Origin: Glossina fuscipes
Taxonomy: Eukaryota > Arthropoda > Insecta > Diptera > Glossinidae
Assembly (NCBI RefSeq): GCF_014805625.2
Contig: NW_023998431.1
Span: forward strand, 1,037,685-1,101,684
Direction of reading: 5' to 3'
DNA length: 64,000 nucleotides
The position numbers and the translations under genes were made by a program. The notes beneath the pieces are model-generated. The model was not told where the DNA came from. It ran no database searches and was given only the letters and a program-made list of their open reading frames with translations. Positions 27,451 to 39,335 of this stretch are shown here, piece after piece (within the stretch, counting starts at the first letter, position 1; every line of letters starts with the position of its first letter).

Positions 27451-29265
27451 AATAAAATGTTCACACACAATGAAGAAATCGAAATTTTCTATTGGAACAA
27501 AAAGGAAATTTCTCTCCGAATCACTAAATATATTTTTTTTTTTTTTTTTGTTTTTGAAAACATAGTGCAAAATTGATCTTTGCTTATAATTATTGTGTAT
27601 AATATATGTGTTGTAGTAATACAGAAAGGGCCATAATTGATCGATTGACACGTTCAAAACTAACGAGATGCTTTGAAATTTTCATTGATTGCTTTCATGG
27701 ACCGTGGATTTGGATATCACGACATCAAAGATTCATCCCAAGGCGAATATATCTTTTTTGAATCGTTTGTAGACAAAACGATTTTAGGTGAAAAAAAATT
27801 GATTGATTGAGCCGTTCATTTTGAAAGTAGTCCGTATATATTGACAAAAGATTTTTGCCAACTGCGCGATATAATGCGTTCAAAACACTCTGGATTTACT
27901 ACCACGCTGGGTAAGGCCAAGAAACTTTAGTTATATTGAGTCGGCATCGCTGTACGAAAAACGAGACCAATCACAATGCGCAAATTCAACGGTTTAACGG
28001 CCTTATACCTTATACTATATACTACACTTCACACCACAATTATTTCAAATTCCTTCCGCATAAGTAAACTGAAGAAGGACAAATAAAATTAATCGCAAAA
28101 CATTATTAATTTTAATGTAACAATTCCTTAATATAAAATAAAAGTCGAATAATTTTTAATTTTTTATCACTATATACATTTCTTTTCACTCGAAAGGATA
28201 GTTGTTTTTATTTTAAAAACTGGAGAAAATATTTCATGTATTTTGAAAGTGGCTTAAGTCTATCTATATATCTAGAGCTATTGCAAATATATTGCTTTTT
28301 AAATACTGTTAATTATGCTAATTGAATTGATAAACTTTATGCCCTTAGAAAGCCAAAACAACTTAGACGATTTTCAAAATTAGAGCCTCATATAAACATC
28401 CAGCTCCTTATTTGTGTGAAAGACACGGTCCTTACAAAGCCGTGCAAAAGAAAATCATGTAAAAAAGCATGCGGAAAATGATTACCTTTGAGGATATTAT
28501 TATTGAGAATATATGTTCGTGCACGAGGCAAAAATTTTAAATATTTTCCCCAAAAATCGTGCAAAAAAAGTACTAATGGAATTCATACTACATACTTGTA
28601 AAACAAAAACAATTCATTTTTATTACAAAAAAATATTAATAGTGTGCAATACAAATTAAGTCCATAAGTACAAGACAAGAGAAATTAATGTCGCAACTAT
28701 TCAGCGCTACTTGACAAGAAGAGCGCGTATTTATTACGAACGGGAACAAAAATGTTATCATCAGTAGATATGTCCGATATGTCTAGCACAACTGTCAGAT
28801 TTGATCACAATTGGAGGATTTCGTTCGTTATTACGATCTTCTGTTAGTATTCTTCTTGTTACAAAGTCTGGGTATAAGCCGACCGACTTCTGATCACGGT
28901 ATTCCTCTAATTGTATTTTGTCGCTGTACACGCAAGTTTTTGTAAGACACTAGCAAAATGCGAATTAGAAAAAGATTTTTCTTGTTTAAGATTCGTGCTA
29001 AAACAGAAAATTTGTGTTAAAAGTGTACATTTATTCTTATTGGTGAAACGTGTTATTTCAAAATCGATTAAAAAAAACTTGGCTGCATATACATTTTGCT
29101 CTTGGTCTAAGAAAATAAAAAATTAAATTAAGAAATTACAAGGATTCATTAACGTCGTCTGGAGCTAGTTGTCGCAAACTTGTATCCTTCTCTTGGCGAT
29201 AAAAATTATGAAATTTGCTTCGAAATATTAATGCAATTATGTAATTATAAAATTGTTTCAAATCC

Positions 29266-29266
<1 letters not shown>

Positions 29267-29314
<48 letters not shown>
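29267..29314. repeat. Poly-A run of 48
   Basis: Uninterrupted A run following CCC. No retroposon body or target-site duplication was recognised on either side. Confidence 0.95.
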
Positions 29315-29315
<1 letters not shown>

Positions 29316-30184
29316 AATTACAGTTTTTATGCTTGCTTTATTGGCAAAAACTCTGACAAAATAAATGTGCGGGAGAATATCTTAGGGGCAATTCGTCACA
29401 CAAGGCATGCGTGGAGATCTGAAGTAAGGAAAGCGCCCGTATCTGTACACTATGATAACTTACAGCAAGGGAATCATTTCACAACAACGCCTGGTGTACC
29501 ATTATAGGAAAAACAAATACCTCAATATCAGGACATATCTGTTCGACTACACTGGTGCGTCTCCCAAGGGCGATTATAGAAAGAAATCATATACTAGATA
29601 TGAACTCATGTCAACGGCAATATGGAATAGAATAAAATGATTCGAATTCACGTCAGCGATAGCGAATGTGTTAACATCTTCTCTGATATTAAGAGGACAT
29701 CTGTGATGTGTACGAATTGTGTGTATAATTTGTGAATAATTAAACGAGGAATTAATTTCGGCTGATGACGATACGTAGCAAATGCAAAAAGTGAATGCAA
29801 AGAAATACGATGGTCGTAGGTGTTCACATCTTTGCTCTTCCTCTGGAATTTGAAATGAATTTCATTTTTGTGAAGTAAGTGAATTTATTTTTAAATAATT
29901 TACTTCTTAATTTATTTCCAACAAATCATAAAATTACGGAAAACAAATGTTTTCGTAGGAAATTCTATTAATGCTCAAACAAAAAAAAAAAATAAAAAAA
30001 TAAATAAATAAATAAATGCAATAAAATATAAAGAGGAAAAAAAAAGAAGCAAACATATGGAAATGCAACAAATATTTCAGAGATGAATCATATGCGTACA
30101 ATTATTTTTAGTAAGTTACTTAGTAATTTTCTATAATAAGATGTTAAAGACATTATGTGATAACAGTGAGAATATATTGATCAT

Positions 30185-30228
<44 letters not shown>

Positions 30229-30328
30229 NNNNNNNNNNNNNNNNNNNNNNNNNNNNNNNNNNNNNNNNNNNNNNNNNNNNNNNNNNNNNNNNNNNNNNNN
30301 NNNNNNNNNNNNNNNNNNNNNNNNNNNN
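30229..30328. other. Assembly gap (100 N) inside poly-T
   Basis: Exactly 100 Ns flanked by about 43 T on the left (30186-30228) and 41 T on the right (30329-30369). The two sides may be one long T-run or an unresolved insertion. Confidence 0.98.
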
Positions 30329-30371
<43 letters not shown>

Positions 30372-30639
30372 ACAAATTATCTGAAAATCATCTCTTCTCC
30401 AGCTCGGGGTATGGCAGTAAATTGACTCGTAAAAATCTCATATACGCTCAAACGAGGCGGGGATTCAGAAAGAAAAGGCGATTTTTCAAATGTCGTCGGC
30501 TACGGATATTCCATTTTCAATTACCTATCTTAAACATACCAGCCGTTTTACGTTTTTAGTTGGTGTTTTTCGACGGATATACAGGTTAGGCAACTTTTTT
30601 GGCTGTCGAAAAAATGGCTTAACGAATCCTTAGGAAATT

Positions 30640-31290
30640 TTGTGTGAAAAAAAAAAATTAAGTGCTCCAACTCACTTAAAATGTTGACCGTAGCATTGGG
30701 TAAAACTACTTTGACCGCAAAAATGTTGATAAGCGGTACAAGCTCTTCGCAGAAGACGGAGAAGATGTTAATAACGATACCCGTCCTGGATGCCCCAGCA
30801 CGAAAACACAAGAATAAAGAGTGCCGGCAAGGCGGTCGGCTCATGACATGCAATTTTTTCGAAAGCATGACACGTGTGGCAGGGAAGTTAGTTCCGAAAT
30901 TGCTAAATGTTTTGACCAACTGCTTGGTCAAAAACAATACCGCACCGCAAGCAAGCCACCTTGATTCCGTAAACTTGCCATTATTCTATCAAGACTTTTT
31001 TCGTTTCCCAAAATTGACAGACTAAGTTTTGCTACGATTGAGGAGATAAAGACAGTATCGCTTAAAGAGCTCAAAGCCACACCGAAAAGTGCATATAAGA
31101 AGTGCTTCGAGGATTGGAGCAAGCTCCCAGGATGACTTGCTTTGAAGGGGTCAAACTAGACATTGATGAATAACTAAGTAGTTTTCGAGAAAAAAGTCAA
31201 CTTTTGTTTTTGAACATACCTCGTACATCAACTACCTACGATTAGGAGCACATTTGCGACAAAGTTGAAACTGCAATTTACTTAAAGTCA
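30640..31290 (+). mobile_element. Internally deleted mariner (irritans-like) transposon fossil
   Basis: Plus-strand fragments resemble an irritans-type mariner transposase. They include KRYKLFAEDGEDVNNDTRPG (about 30730-30790), MTRVAGKLVPKLLNV (about 30868), LVKNNTAPQ then FFRFPKLTD (about 30925-31025), and FATIEEIKTVSLKELK plus KSAYKKCFEDW (about 31033-31116). The first half is followed within about 60 bases by the last quarter, so the central catalytic part is deleted. A GGTTAGGCAACTTTT stretch at about 30585 may be a remnant of the 5' inverted terminal repeat. Stops and frame changes show it is inactive. Confidence 0.85.
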
Positions 31291-34200
31291 TAGGCTTCTA
31301 TTAGATTTAAATGATCCAAAAAAATATTAAGCTTTCATATACATTTGAATAAGTTTGAAACAAGCTTAGACTTATCTTGTTGGTTATTAAATAATTTTTT
31401 GTTTTTTCGTCTTTGTCAATTTTTAACTATTTTCTGCTGTGTTCACTTAAATAAATCTAACGCATTCGCAAACTCCATCTTTCAAATTGAAGCAAGCAGA
31501 AGCATTTGTGTGAAATTTCAACTTTCTTTTTATCTTTATTTTTGCGACTTAAGAGAGAACGAACTCAATAACATTGACTCTTACAGAGACAGGGGGAAGT
31601 ATAAGCAATTGCTATGACTAAATGACTTGAACGGCTAATCGTTAACGCGCATTTTTAAATATAACAAACAAAATATTAAACTTAATCTGCCATCGTTCTT
31701 CGGTGGTTGATATAATAATAATAATGAAAGGAGAAATAAACCGAGGGTTAATTTCAATACGAAAAGCCTAAGCACGTGGTAAAAGCTTTACGTACAAAAG
31801 AAAGCAAAAATGTAAAACGAAAAAAAAAAAAGACAATAAAGGAATTTTATTCAGTTTAGACCGAATTTTTTGTTTTCTTTTCTAGTAAGATATATATGTA
31901 TAATATGTAAACTCTATAAACTATAACGTACTATAGACTAAGCATAATAAACAAAACATAAATAAGAGCATCATACACTAAACTAATTATAGGGCAAATT
32001 AATTTTCAAAGTAGTGATTGATTGTTGCCGAACCTACCGATCAATTGAGCGCATTAACACCTAAAAACGTAAAAAGTGCAGAGAGAACAAACACTGAGAA
32101 TTCATAACTGCCTCGACAGAGGGTAAATAGGTAACGAAATTGCAATAAAAGGAAAATCTGGAAAGTCGCTATTGAAATAGAATCCTTTACGATAACAGTC
32201 AGGCTATGAGATTAAGCTAAGCAGATAAAATTGTTAAAACATATTTGTGTGTTCAATGAACACATGAATAAAAAGATTGATAATATTATTCTAATTGATC
32301 GAGGGTACATATAATTTCCCTGATGTCCCGCACTTATTTCTTGCCATGTTCAGGAATATATTTTTGATTCTTCTGGTTAATCACTGAGAAAGTGTGCCCG
32401 ATATCAAAAAGTACGGTGGCATGACGGTTAGGAAAAACTATAAATGAAAGGGGAAGGACGGACCCAGTAGTATTTGCTTTGCATGTTCGATTTGAAAATG
32501 GAAACCCTAGGAGAGGCGAGAAGGAGCTTTGCAGCTAAAATCCTCCATAATTGAATAGTAGGATTAAAGAAACGTAGATGGCTATACGATATTAGGGGCA
32601 TCTCGATAACAACACCAAGCAGATCGACAGCTGTACTCTAAGCAACGTCACAGAGATGTCACATTGTCATTCCTTTCTTTGCTGTTTTGTAACGGAAGAA
32701 CATGAGAAAAGGAGTTTTATTTTGACTCTTCATGCGGACTACCAAAACTGACACGGGGTTACAAAAACTATGATAAGTATACATATTGTTCTCTTTAGTG
32801 ACTAGAAAGCGTTCAGAGCTGTTAACTTGATAGATTCAATATAATATGATTTTATATGTTTTCCTATTTTTTTACATTATTTTATTCTATAGTATTCTAC
32901 TTTTTGAAATTTGTTGCTACTTTACAGCATTCTCTGCTGTTCTGGCCTATTACTGTGATGTGTTGTTTCATTCGAATATATTACTAAATGACGCGCGTGG
33001 TCTTGACTAAATGATATATGAATATTCAGCTTATCCTATGCTCCCTTTATACCCATTTTTTCTATTCTATATTATTCTATTCCTTCTTCTTTTTTTTTTC
33101 CACAATTTTTTTCACATACTGAACTATGCTATTCTGCCCTATTCTATTCATTCTCTTTTTTCACTTTTCAAATTATTTGCACAAATACCTTAATATATTC
33201 CGTTTCATTTCAAGGTGTTTCAGTTGTTTAACTGCTATGAAAAGGAACTAGGCTCGAGTCCATGTTCGGCTTTTTAATAAAAGTTTTGCAATTTATAGGG
33301 TTTTAAACGCATTAAAAAAAATAAATAAATAATTACAAAAATAATAAAAAAAAAAAAAAAGACGGACAAATGGGTGCTCTTGAGTTAACATAAAATCTGC
33401 TCAAAATGTTTACATATATCTATATTCTATGGGGTAACCATTTCCGATAGGCATTTCTGGGTGTTGTTACATAAGCAAACACAAAATTAATACACTCCCA
33501 GCCACCGGTGGTAAAGGTTTTGAAAACTACCCTCAATTATTTAATGGAAAAAAAGATTAAAACAACTGACTATAACGCTAAACCATTCATTATGGAGATA
33601 AGCACGATAAGTCACAGGTAAATCTAATATAAAATCGTAGACAATTAACATAGATTCGCTGCTGTTCATTCTTTCCATTATAGCAGAGGTAAAAAAACTA
33701 ACCAATTACTTATTCGAAGGTTATTGCGTTATTCTAGTTTTTGAGAAAAACGTATTTATAATGAAATTCAACATAAGCAAAACTTTTGATACATCCATTG
33801 TATATATAAAAATGCATATAATCTGAATAAAAATTAAAAAACAAAAAAATGTACGCTTTTCAATATTATCTCTTCTTTAACCTTGAAATGATTTTAAGGG
33901 TTAAAATTTTTTCTATTTTACTATTTAATGTAAAATATCTATAGATTTTTTTCAATTGTGTAAATTTATTATTCACCTGTATCTGATAAGCAAATCAGAA
34001 AATGTGTATCAGCTGTCAATAAAACTGCGTACGTAAGCAGATATAAGAAGGGGTTGAAAAAGGTCACATATTTATACTAAAGCAGATAGACAGAAAGAAG
34101 AAGAAGAAAAAGTAGAAAGAGAGGAAAAGAAAAGATACAGATAAAGAAAGAAAAAGAGAGAAAGAGAGAAAGAAAAAAAATGTGCGTTTGTGTGAAAGTA

Positions 34201-35014
34201 AAAGGAAATAAGTAAGCGATAACAAGACTTCCTAAGCACCCCTAAAGATAAACTTGGGCACGTAATAGAATAGCCTGACATGTAAGAAAATAATCTGACG
34301 CCCCCCTCCCGCCTTCTAACCAAAAACAGAAAAAAAAAACGAATAAAAATTAACAATTATACAACCACCATATGCCAATCGGAACATCGAGTGTTAATAA
34401 CTAAATGACTTAACAAAAAAGAAAAAATAATACAAAAATGAAAAAGCAGAAGAAGAACCTTTGGCACCTTATCACCCGCACAAATATGAAGCGTTCTAAT
34501 TGCTATTGGAACTTACTCTACTGAGTGATGAAAATTCATATATTAAAGCAAAAGAGAAATTCATGGCACTTTTCCCAATAGATGCGTTTAGACAAGACAA
34601 CATTGTTCCTTCCTACTAATTTCAAAATTCACTATAATAAACTCTCTGACACATTTCGCAATTCTTGGCGAAATCCCTATGACAAATTTCCATATTTTTA
34701 AAATCACAAAGCATTTTTTTATTTACAAATGTCTCAGATTTCGAACTAATCGATAGTTTTCCTAATGCTTCCGTTCTTGATTCCATGTTTGCATATGGAA
34801 GAAATCCATTTGACAAATTTGATCTTTGCTGGAGTCAATAACATATGATTAGCTTTTAATTGTAATTTTTAAAACTGTGAGAACTTCAGCAACACATCTC
34901 GAATTGACAGACAAACACATATGGCCAAATTGATTCCATATATATATATATATATATATTTATACGTGATCGATGCTGATATATAAGTTTTGTTGTTACT
35001 CTTTGTGACGCCAA
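31291..35014. other. AT-rich noncoding block
   Basis: Contains poly-A/T runs, TTTCTATTCTATT-type repeats at 32870-33180 and the purine tract at 34083-34180. A 64-codon minus-strand frame at 34622-34816 has balanced composition but no splice support. Confidence 0.5.
34083..34180. repeat. Purine-rich GAA/GAAA tract
   Basis: Nearly 100 bases of A and G with few interruptions (GAAGAAGAAG, GAGAGAAAGAG units), ending in eight A. Confidence 0.85.
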
Positions 35015-35239
35015 AAAGTTTACATAGCTTTAATTCGCCTATTCCATTAGTAATTCAGTTTGACTATAGCCGTCTGTCGGTCCATCCAGCAAGTGTCAGG
35101 CAAGCCCATAAAGTTTGCATAGTTTGGGTCTGTCTGTGTTTACAAATCAATTTGGTCATACCTGTTTGTCGGTCCATCCAATACGCATCACATAATCCCA
35201 TAAAGTTCACGTCGCTTTAATCTGCCTAAGATTACGAAT

Positions 35240-35243
<4 letters not shown>
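35015..35243 (+). repeat. Tandem repeat, about 2.5 units of 92-95 bases
   Basis: Units start at 35015, 35110 and 35202, each with AAAGTTyryrT. They share GTCGGTCCATCC and a CCCAT end; the third is cut off by a (TA)n run at about 35242. Units are diverged by roughly a quarter. They contain TGTCTGTC/CGGTCCATCC words also seen in family 2 repeats. Confidence 0.6.
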
Positions 35244-35275
<32 letters not shown>

Positions 35276-35973
35276 ACTACAAGCAAGAAAAATCATGTTG
35301 AAATGAATTTACCATTCAAAGTTGAACATTTAAAATCGAAAAAGTTTTCATAGATTGGTGAACCATTTGTAGATTGTGTAGAAAGTCATATTATATATAT
35401 CTATCTGATAATTGTTAACATCAAATCAAATCGACATTTCTGAACGTTTGCCCAAAAGAATTTGTACTTTTCCTTTTTTTTCTGTTGTTCTGTCGTTCTT
35501 TTGTAATTGCTTCGGACATTACCTATTAGAGGTACTTTGTCAACTTGGTTTAATAGAAATTGATTATGAAGCCATCTGAAAAATTTCATCTTTTTATTTT
35601 ATATAAAAGATTAACATATATATACAACAGTTAACACCAGACAGATACCCAAACCAAATGGACGAACAAACGGCATAAGTGGATATTTCTATACCATCTT
35701 GGTAATGCTTCGTAAATTTAACTCTTTGAGACGTATTTCCTTGCATTCGTTACAAGCGTAATCATAATGTTAATATACTTTCATCTTCTATGATGATGGG
35801 CAAAAAAAAAAAAAAAAAAAAAAAAAAAAGCAATCGATAAAATAAAAATTTCATAATATGTATGTCGGTAACGCAATACTTATGTTTGTATGTAAGTGTT
35901 AGTGTGTGTATTTTTTTTTTTTTTTTGCATGTGTATGTATAGGCGTACTTGTCTAGTGAAGTGATCAACTTAC

Positions 35974-36144
35974 ATTATTAATATCCTGATAGAATAAATA
36001 ATAGATACCCGCATTATTGCTATCCTGCTTTAAATCCGTATAATCACCGACTTGATTTAATGTATTAAGAAAATGTTGTGATTGATGATGTGTGGCGACC
36101 GGCGTTTGAAGAGCTGTTGCTGAATAATACGGCCAACTTTGCAT
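35974..36144 (-). CDS. Orphan first coding exon (57 codons) ending at a GTAAGT donor
   Basis: On the minus strand an ATG at 36144 opens 57 codons that end with a complete codon directly before a consensus GTAAGT donor (intron phase 0). The peptide begins MQSWPYYSATALQTPVATHH and is rich in Q, H, T, N and Y. It does not look like the F/K/I/N translations that random AT-rich DNA gives here, and it lacks any simple repeat. The low-complexity Q/H/T/N start recalls N-termini of developmental regulators, but I do not recognise the gene. The frame stays open upstream of the ATG but without another ATG. The next exon should lie at lower coordinates and start in phase 0, and I could not identify it. 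The upstream side carries a (TTGC)n microsatellite. Confidence 0.5.
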
Positions 36145-36220
36145 TGCCGACACAATAAGTTTTGATTCGGTCTTTCGGATAAGATTTAATTTTGTTTTCA
36201 ATTGGACTTTTTCACGTTAT

Positions 36221-36293
36221 TGCTTGCTTGCTTGTTTGCTTGCTTGCTTGTTTGCTTGCTTGCTTGCTTGTTTGCTTGCTTGCTTGCTTGCTT
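36221..36293. repeat. (TTGC)n/(TTGTTTGC) microsatellite
   Basis: TTGC units interrupted by TTGTTTGC at regular points, implying duplication of a larger unit. It lies about 75 bases upstream (minus strand) of the exon starting at 36144. Confidence 0.95.
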
Positions 36294-36299
36294 CTCATA

Positions 36300-38261
36300 A
36301 GAACACTATTTAATTGATATTAAATGGTTTTGTTTCTATTTATTTCTAATTATTTTACACTTTTTTCAGAAAAAGTTATTTATTTATTTTTTTTTTCTTT
36401 TTTTTTTTTTATATATATATAATTTTTCTTTTTTATAATTTTACTTTCAAATATTCATTTAGTTATTGATTTTTGTAAATTATGAATTTACTTTAGCACG
36501 CTTTAAAATTTTTTTCAGATACTGAAATTAAAAGAAGAAACAAAAACAAAATTTAATATGAACTTAGTTTATAGACTTTTTTTTTTGTATAGAGTATTAT
36601 TGGCGTGAGAGAGGGACAGAGAGAGGGGAAAGGGTAGAAAGAAATAATAAAAGAAAAAAAAAAAAAAAAAAAAAAAAAACCGAAAAAGAAACTAGAATGA
36701 AAAGTTCGCCATGCCTCTACGTTCACGTCATATTATTATTAAATACACAGTAAAGCCGATAAAAAATTTAAACTGAGATACAATCCTAAGGCCAACGTTC
36801 ACTATGAAAAGATAAGATGTTACTAAGCATACAAGGTTTTTTTTCATCATATATGCGACTATAGGCCCTTTAAGATGGAAAGCAAAACATATCGCGATTA
36901 TATTTCGTTGTTCGACACAGCTCGTTAATAGGTCTTGATACCTTTAAAACTATATAAGTGGTAAGTATAGGGCGAGTAAAATTCGCCATAAGATCTATAT
37001 AGAACTTTCTTACTAATTTTTCGTTTTATATTTTTTCTTTTTCAATTAACTGCAGATGCATTCCCGAACGTAGCAAGTTTGTGGGAAGGCATGTAATACC
37101 TAGCAGAATGGGATATGCAATTTGTGATACCGATTTATTCAATAATGTTGAGACATTTTGACGATACTACTTTCACTTGCTTGTTTTGAACATGTTTGGA
37201 CGAACTCTATTGAAAATGGATTAAATCGGACCAACTTTACGATTACTCCCTATATAACGTCTGATTTCTAAGAAGTTTTTATATAAAATAAATAAACAAT
37301 TTTCAAAACTTCTTAGCTGGGCAGCTGGAAATTTCGCCGTACTAGATGTATATGAAAAAACTTTTGAATTATCTCTTATATAAACGTTTCACAATAAAAA
37401 TTGAATCGAACGTTCATTTCACATAACAATGAATTATATCAAATGTGGATCACATAAGAGTCATCCGTGGCGCTCATCGCATATAAATGCCTTCATAAAA
37501 AGTAAACTTTCATATGTCAACGCAAGTCAAAATTCTTAGAGCTTTATATAATATAAAGAAAACAGATGAAAAATAGTTGGGACTACGTCACGCTTACGTT
37601 TAGGCGGGCAATCATGAAAGGGATGCCATCATATGGACAAAAGATAAAATATTTACTAATCTATTTATATACGAAATTAAATGAAGAATTGGATTATACG
37701 GCGGTCGGCCTTACCCGACTATTGATGCTTTTAATTGTTTTCTTTTTTTTGACTGCAGAAGTCAAAAATTTACTTCCAAATCACTTCTGCACGAACGTAC
37801 AAGTTTGAGCTCTTTATGCAAACTATATTTCTTATACGCTTGAATTAGATGAGAAAAAATATCTTTGCAACTTGATCAGATAGAAAACTTCATGATTATA
37901 TTGACTGCCGACAAACACCACGATAAAGCTGGCAATTTGCTTTATTCAATGAAATCAGATTTATTTATAATAAACGATAATTTTTTTTTTTATTATCCCT
38001 CATTAAAGAAATAGGAAATATAATTATTTCGGTAACGAATTCACCATTCGGAAAGGTTTATGGTTCAAAGTTATTCATTAAAACTTACAAACACCTAAGG
38101 AATTTAATACGAATTATATGAGCACTATTCTCACTGCATTTATCGAAAAAGTTTTCTCGTTAATTGTGATGGGCGTATCTTTTATCTGTATCTTGAAATT
38201 TCTGAGAGATGAGAATCGAATAAATATATCCTTACGTTAACGAAACCCGGAAGAATGGTTC
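36300..38261. other. AT-rich block, possible transposon remnants
   Basis: Purine run and poly-A at 36607-36680. At 36.87-37.3 kb, words such as TAGGGCGAGTAAAATTCGCC and TGAAAATGGATTAAATCGG, and at 37.7 kb GGCGGTCGGCCTTACCCGAC, look like diverged dispersed repeats. No family assigned. Confidence 0.4.
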
Positions 38262-38483
38262 AGAATGGCTATGAGCCTCGACTATCAAGCCATCAGTGTT
38301 CGCGCGTTCAAATCTCAGCGCGCTTGAGCTTGTTTCAGTGATAGTCCCAATGAGTGCTAAGTCGGTAATGGCATAACATTTACCGATTTGGGCGCACACA
38401 TCTTTCCCTTTCTTCATTTCTTTCTGACCGTCACCGTGAGCGGCGCGAATAGGAAGAGACATCCCCTGAGTGATTAGTCATAT
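38262..38483 (+). repeat. SINE-like element copy C, fullest example
   Basis: Plus strand. An A-box-like TGGCTATGAGCC is at 38266-38277 and a B-box-like GCGTTCAAATCTC at 38304-38316, with tRNA-type spacing. They are followed by the body block TGAGTGCTAAGTCGGTAATG and the 3' end ACATCCCCTGAGTGATTAG. This order matches pol III internal promoters of tRNA-derived SINEs. The cloverleaf arms do not pair well, so it is not a functional tRNA. Confidence 0.7.
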
Positions 38484-39230
38484 TAAAACAAAAATAAAGT
38501 ATTATTTGTAAGTTTCCCAAGCTATATATGTTTTTGATCAAAGTAAAATTCCGAGATGATCCAGCTACGCCTCTAAGTTTGTTTTTCCTTTCGTTCGTAA
38601 TCAAAACGTCGCATCAGTTCAATTGAACAGACGGAATCTGACGCTTACATACTTAACTACTCATCACAGATCAAGAGTTGAAAGAGAGTTGAAAATTAAA
38701 GTAGACTTCTGCTTATTACGCGAAAAAAATCCCTCAACAGGGCCATTTCAAGTTCCATGGTAAATTCCATATGGATCAAACTACGAAGAGATTCAGAATG
38801 ATAGATAAGAGCAAATGTTTTGAAATTGTTTGTGCTTAATGTCAGAAAGGGCGTGTCAAATCCCCGAAAAAAATCTGTAGTAAGCAAATATTGATCTAAA
38901 ACTGGATCCTATATATTTTCAATATATTTTCATAATGCACTTAAACCTTTTTTGTAAGTTTATGCCGTCTCTATTCACGACATAAAAAATACTCTTTAAT
39001 GGTGTTGCGAAACCTATTTTTTATAGCTACACTATTATATTGGACAATGGGCGAATATTTTGTATTCAGATTCGTATTGCTTTCGAAGACAGAGAGAAAG
39101 AGAGAGAGAGAGAGAGAAAGGCTTTTGGTTTATGTTATACAATAGGCGTGTTCTTTGACCGAGTTCGTTCGTTTTCAATGGCAACCTGCTTACACGAGCT
39201 TCCAATGCTTGGCAGGGGCGAGGGTTTATC

Positions 39231-39335
39231 GCGGACGGACATTCAAAAATTGATGCAGAATTTGCTGCTGATTAAAAACACACAAGCTTTGTGGGATCTT
39301 GAAAGTTGCTTTCTTGATGTAGCAACCGTTTAAAT
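39231..39335 (+). repeat. Dispersed repeat family 2, copy at 39.3 kb
   Basis: Plus strand. GCGGACGGACATTCAAAAAT, TTGATGCAGAATTTGCTGCT and TTGTGGGATCTTGAAAGTTG follow the family order. The 3' end (TTAATATACCC block) is missing. Confidence 0.45.

Larger units (their letters stand above)
25621..30140. other. AT-rich block with the mariner fragment at 27.2 kb
   Basis: No other element or gene is supported. The 87-codon frame at 26641-26904 and the 84-codon frame at 29253-29507 have no motif or splice support; the latter begins in the poly-A run. Confidence 0.5.

Noticed and set aside
30131..30425. Long poly-F and poly-K frames
   Set aside because: They are read through a T-run and a 100-N gap.
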